Of a DNA stretch of 16,962 nt, positions 16,053-16,962 are shown one piece after another. Where the stretch lies: assembly GCA_000437915.1 (NCBI GenBank), contig FR901000.1, forward strand, positions 347,700-364,661. The letters run 5' to 3'. Every line of letters begins with the position of its first letter. The stretch's first letter is position 1. The translations under genes were made by a program, and so were the position numbers. This DNA comes from Subdoligranulum sp. CAG:314 (GTDB lineage Bacteria > Bacillota > Clostridia > Christensenellales > CAG-314). The notes under the pieces are model-generated. The model ran no database searches. It had not been told where the DNA came from and saw only the letters and a program-made list of their open reading frames with translations.

Positions 16053-16962
16053 TTGAGAAAATTCTTTAAACTTACCGTTACATTTACGTTGTTTCTCTTA
16101 ACTCTTCTTGTTTTGACGGCTTGCGATTTTACGCCGAGACTGATTGCTCCTACGGGGCTTTCGGTAAACGAGAACACTCTTGCGCTCGGCTGGTACAAAA
16201 TCGGCGGCGCAACGAGGTATACGGTGGAAATAAACGGCGTCGAATATCCCGTCGTCGAAAATTCTTATCCGTTGGCAAATCTCGAAGCGGGCGAGTATCG
16301 AATCCGCGTCAAAGCAATGGGCGACGAGGAAAATTTTCGGGATTCCGATTGGTCGGAGCCGCTTGACTTTGTCAGGGAGCAAGAGTCCGGTTTGACCTAC
16401 CGACTGATTGACGCAAACACGGCTTACGAGGTCACGGGCATAGGCTCGGCGTCGGGCAATGTGCAAATCGACAGTGTTTTTCGCGGCAAGCCGGTAACAA
16501 GCATAGGCGACGGCGCGTTTGCCAACAACAGCCGCCTCACGGGGGTGATTGTGCCGGAGGGCGTCACGACAATCGGCAGGCGCGCGTTTTACAACTGCGC
16601 TTATCTCACGGAAGTGGCGTTGCCTCAAAGCGTAACGGGCATAGGCGAATACGCTTTTCAGAGCTGCCGCCGTCTGGAAAAAATTAATCTTCCGACAGAA
16701 CTTAAAGAAATCCCCGCTTACGCCTTTTCCTATTGCCGCGCGCTCACGGAAATCAAAATCCCCGACGGAGTAGAGAGCATAGGCGAATATGCGTTTGCCA
16801 ACTGCGAGGCGTTAATCTCCGTTTCCGTTCCCGACAGCGTAAGGACAATCGGCGAATACGCGTTTACCGTCTGCACGTCGGCAAAGACAATCGAGCTGGG
16901 CGCGGAGCTTTCCGCAATAGGCGAATATTCCTTTTATCGCTGCTCGTCGGTAAAAAGCGTCG
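16053..16962 (+). CDS. BspA-like LRR lipoprotein (3' partial)
   Basis: About 303 residues are visible and the frame is still open at the window end. It starts at TTG 16053. A lipoprotein signal peptide has a basic start (MRKFFK), a hydrophobic core (7-20) and a lipobox LTAC with Cys24. A fibronectin-III-like domain follows (about 30-110: LALGWYKIGGATRYTVEI then RIRVKAMGD). From about 115 there are BspA-type LRR_5 units of the same pattern as in the gene at 1-8133. It is thus expected to be lipid-anchored at the outer face of the membrane with the solenoid projecting outward. Only 18 bases separate it from the VWA gene, so it is almost surely in the same operon. It is a paralogue of the giant protein, which may share this N-terminal plan. 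Ligand unknown. Confidence 0.93.
   Translation, partial: MRKFFKLTVTFTLFLLTLLVLTACDFTPRLIAPTGLSVNENTLALGWYKIGGATRYTVEINGVEYPVVENSYPLANLEAGEYRIRVKAMGDEENFRDSDWSEPLDFVREQESGLTYRLIDANTAYEVTGIGSASGNVQIDSVFRGKPVTSIGDGAFANNSRLTGVIVPEGVTTIGRRAFYNCAYLTEVALPQSVTGIGEYAFQSCRRLEKINLPTELKEIPAYAFSYCRALTEIKIPDGVESIGEYAFANCEALISVSVPDSVRTIGEYAFTVCTSAKTIELGAELSAIGEYSFYRCSSVKSV

Overview
The window is almost entirely coding and every supported gene lies on the + strand. Strong AAGGAGG-type ribosome binding sites, a lipoprotein-type gene, BspA-like leucine-rich repeats and Listeria-Bacteroides (InlB B-type) repeats together suggest a Gram-positive-type gut anaerobe of the Bacillota, probably a Clostridia lineage. 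G+C looks close to half. This assignment is inference; there is no rRNA or other phylogenetic marker here.

Layout. (1) Bases 1-8133 are the 3' part of a giant surface-protein gene that begins before the window. It encodes InlB B-type repeats, then fibronectin-III-like modules, then two more InlB-type repeats, then about 69 BspA-type leucine-rich repeats (LRR_5), ending in a natural C-terminus with no sortase signal. (2) Bases 8134-8288 are a 155-base gap holding three hairpins, one of them a near-perfect palindrome of about 23 bp per arm. (3) Bases 8289-16034 are a five-gene cluster: a three-helix membrane protein with an extracytoplasmic InlB-like repeat, a MoxR-family AAA+ ATPase, a DUF58 protein with a metal-site (MIDAS) motif, a BatA-like membrane protein with a degenerate VWA site, and a large membrane protein with two intact VWA domains around a glutamine-amidotransferase-like domain. 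(4) From 16053, 18 bases after the last of these, a lipoprotein gene starts on TTG, encodes a fibronectin-III-like domain followed by BspA-type repeats, and runs off the end of the window.

How the parts may work together. MoxR ATPases with DUF58 and VWA partners are known as chaperone-like systems that act on membrane or extracytoplasmic targets, often through metal insertion or complex assembly. Here that machinery lies between two genes of the same large surface-repeat family and is tightly spaced with the downstream one. Its first gene carries a repeat of the same superfamily as the giant protein. The proposal that this is a dedicated maturation, display or sensing system for BspA/InlB-repeat surface proteins is inference from context and is the main hypothesis offered here.
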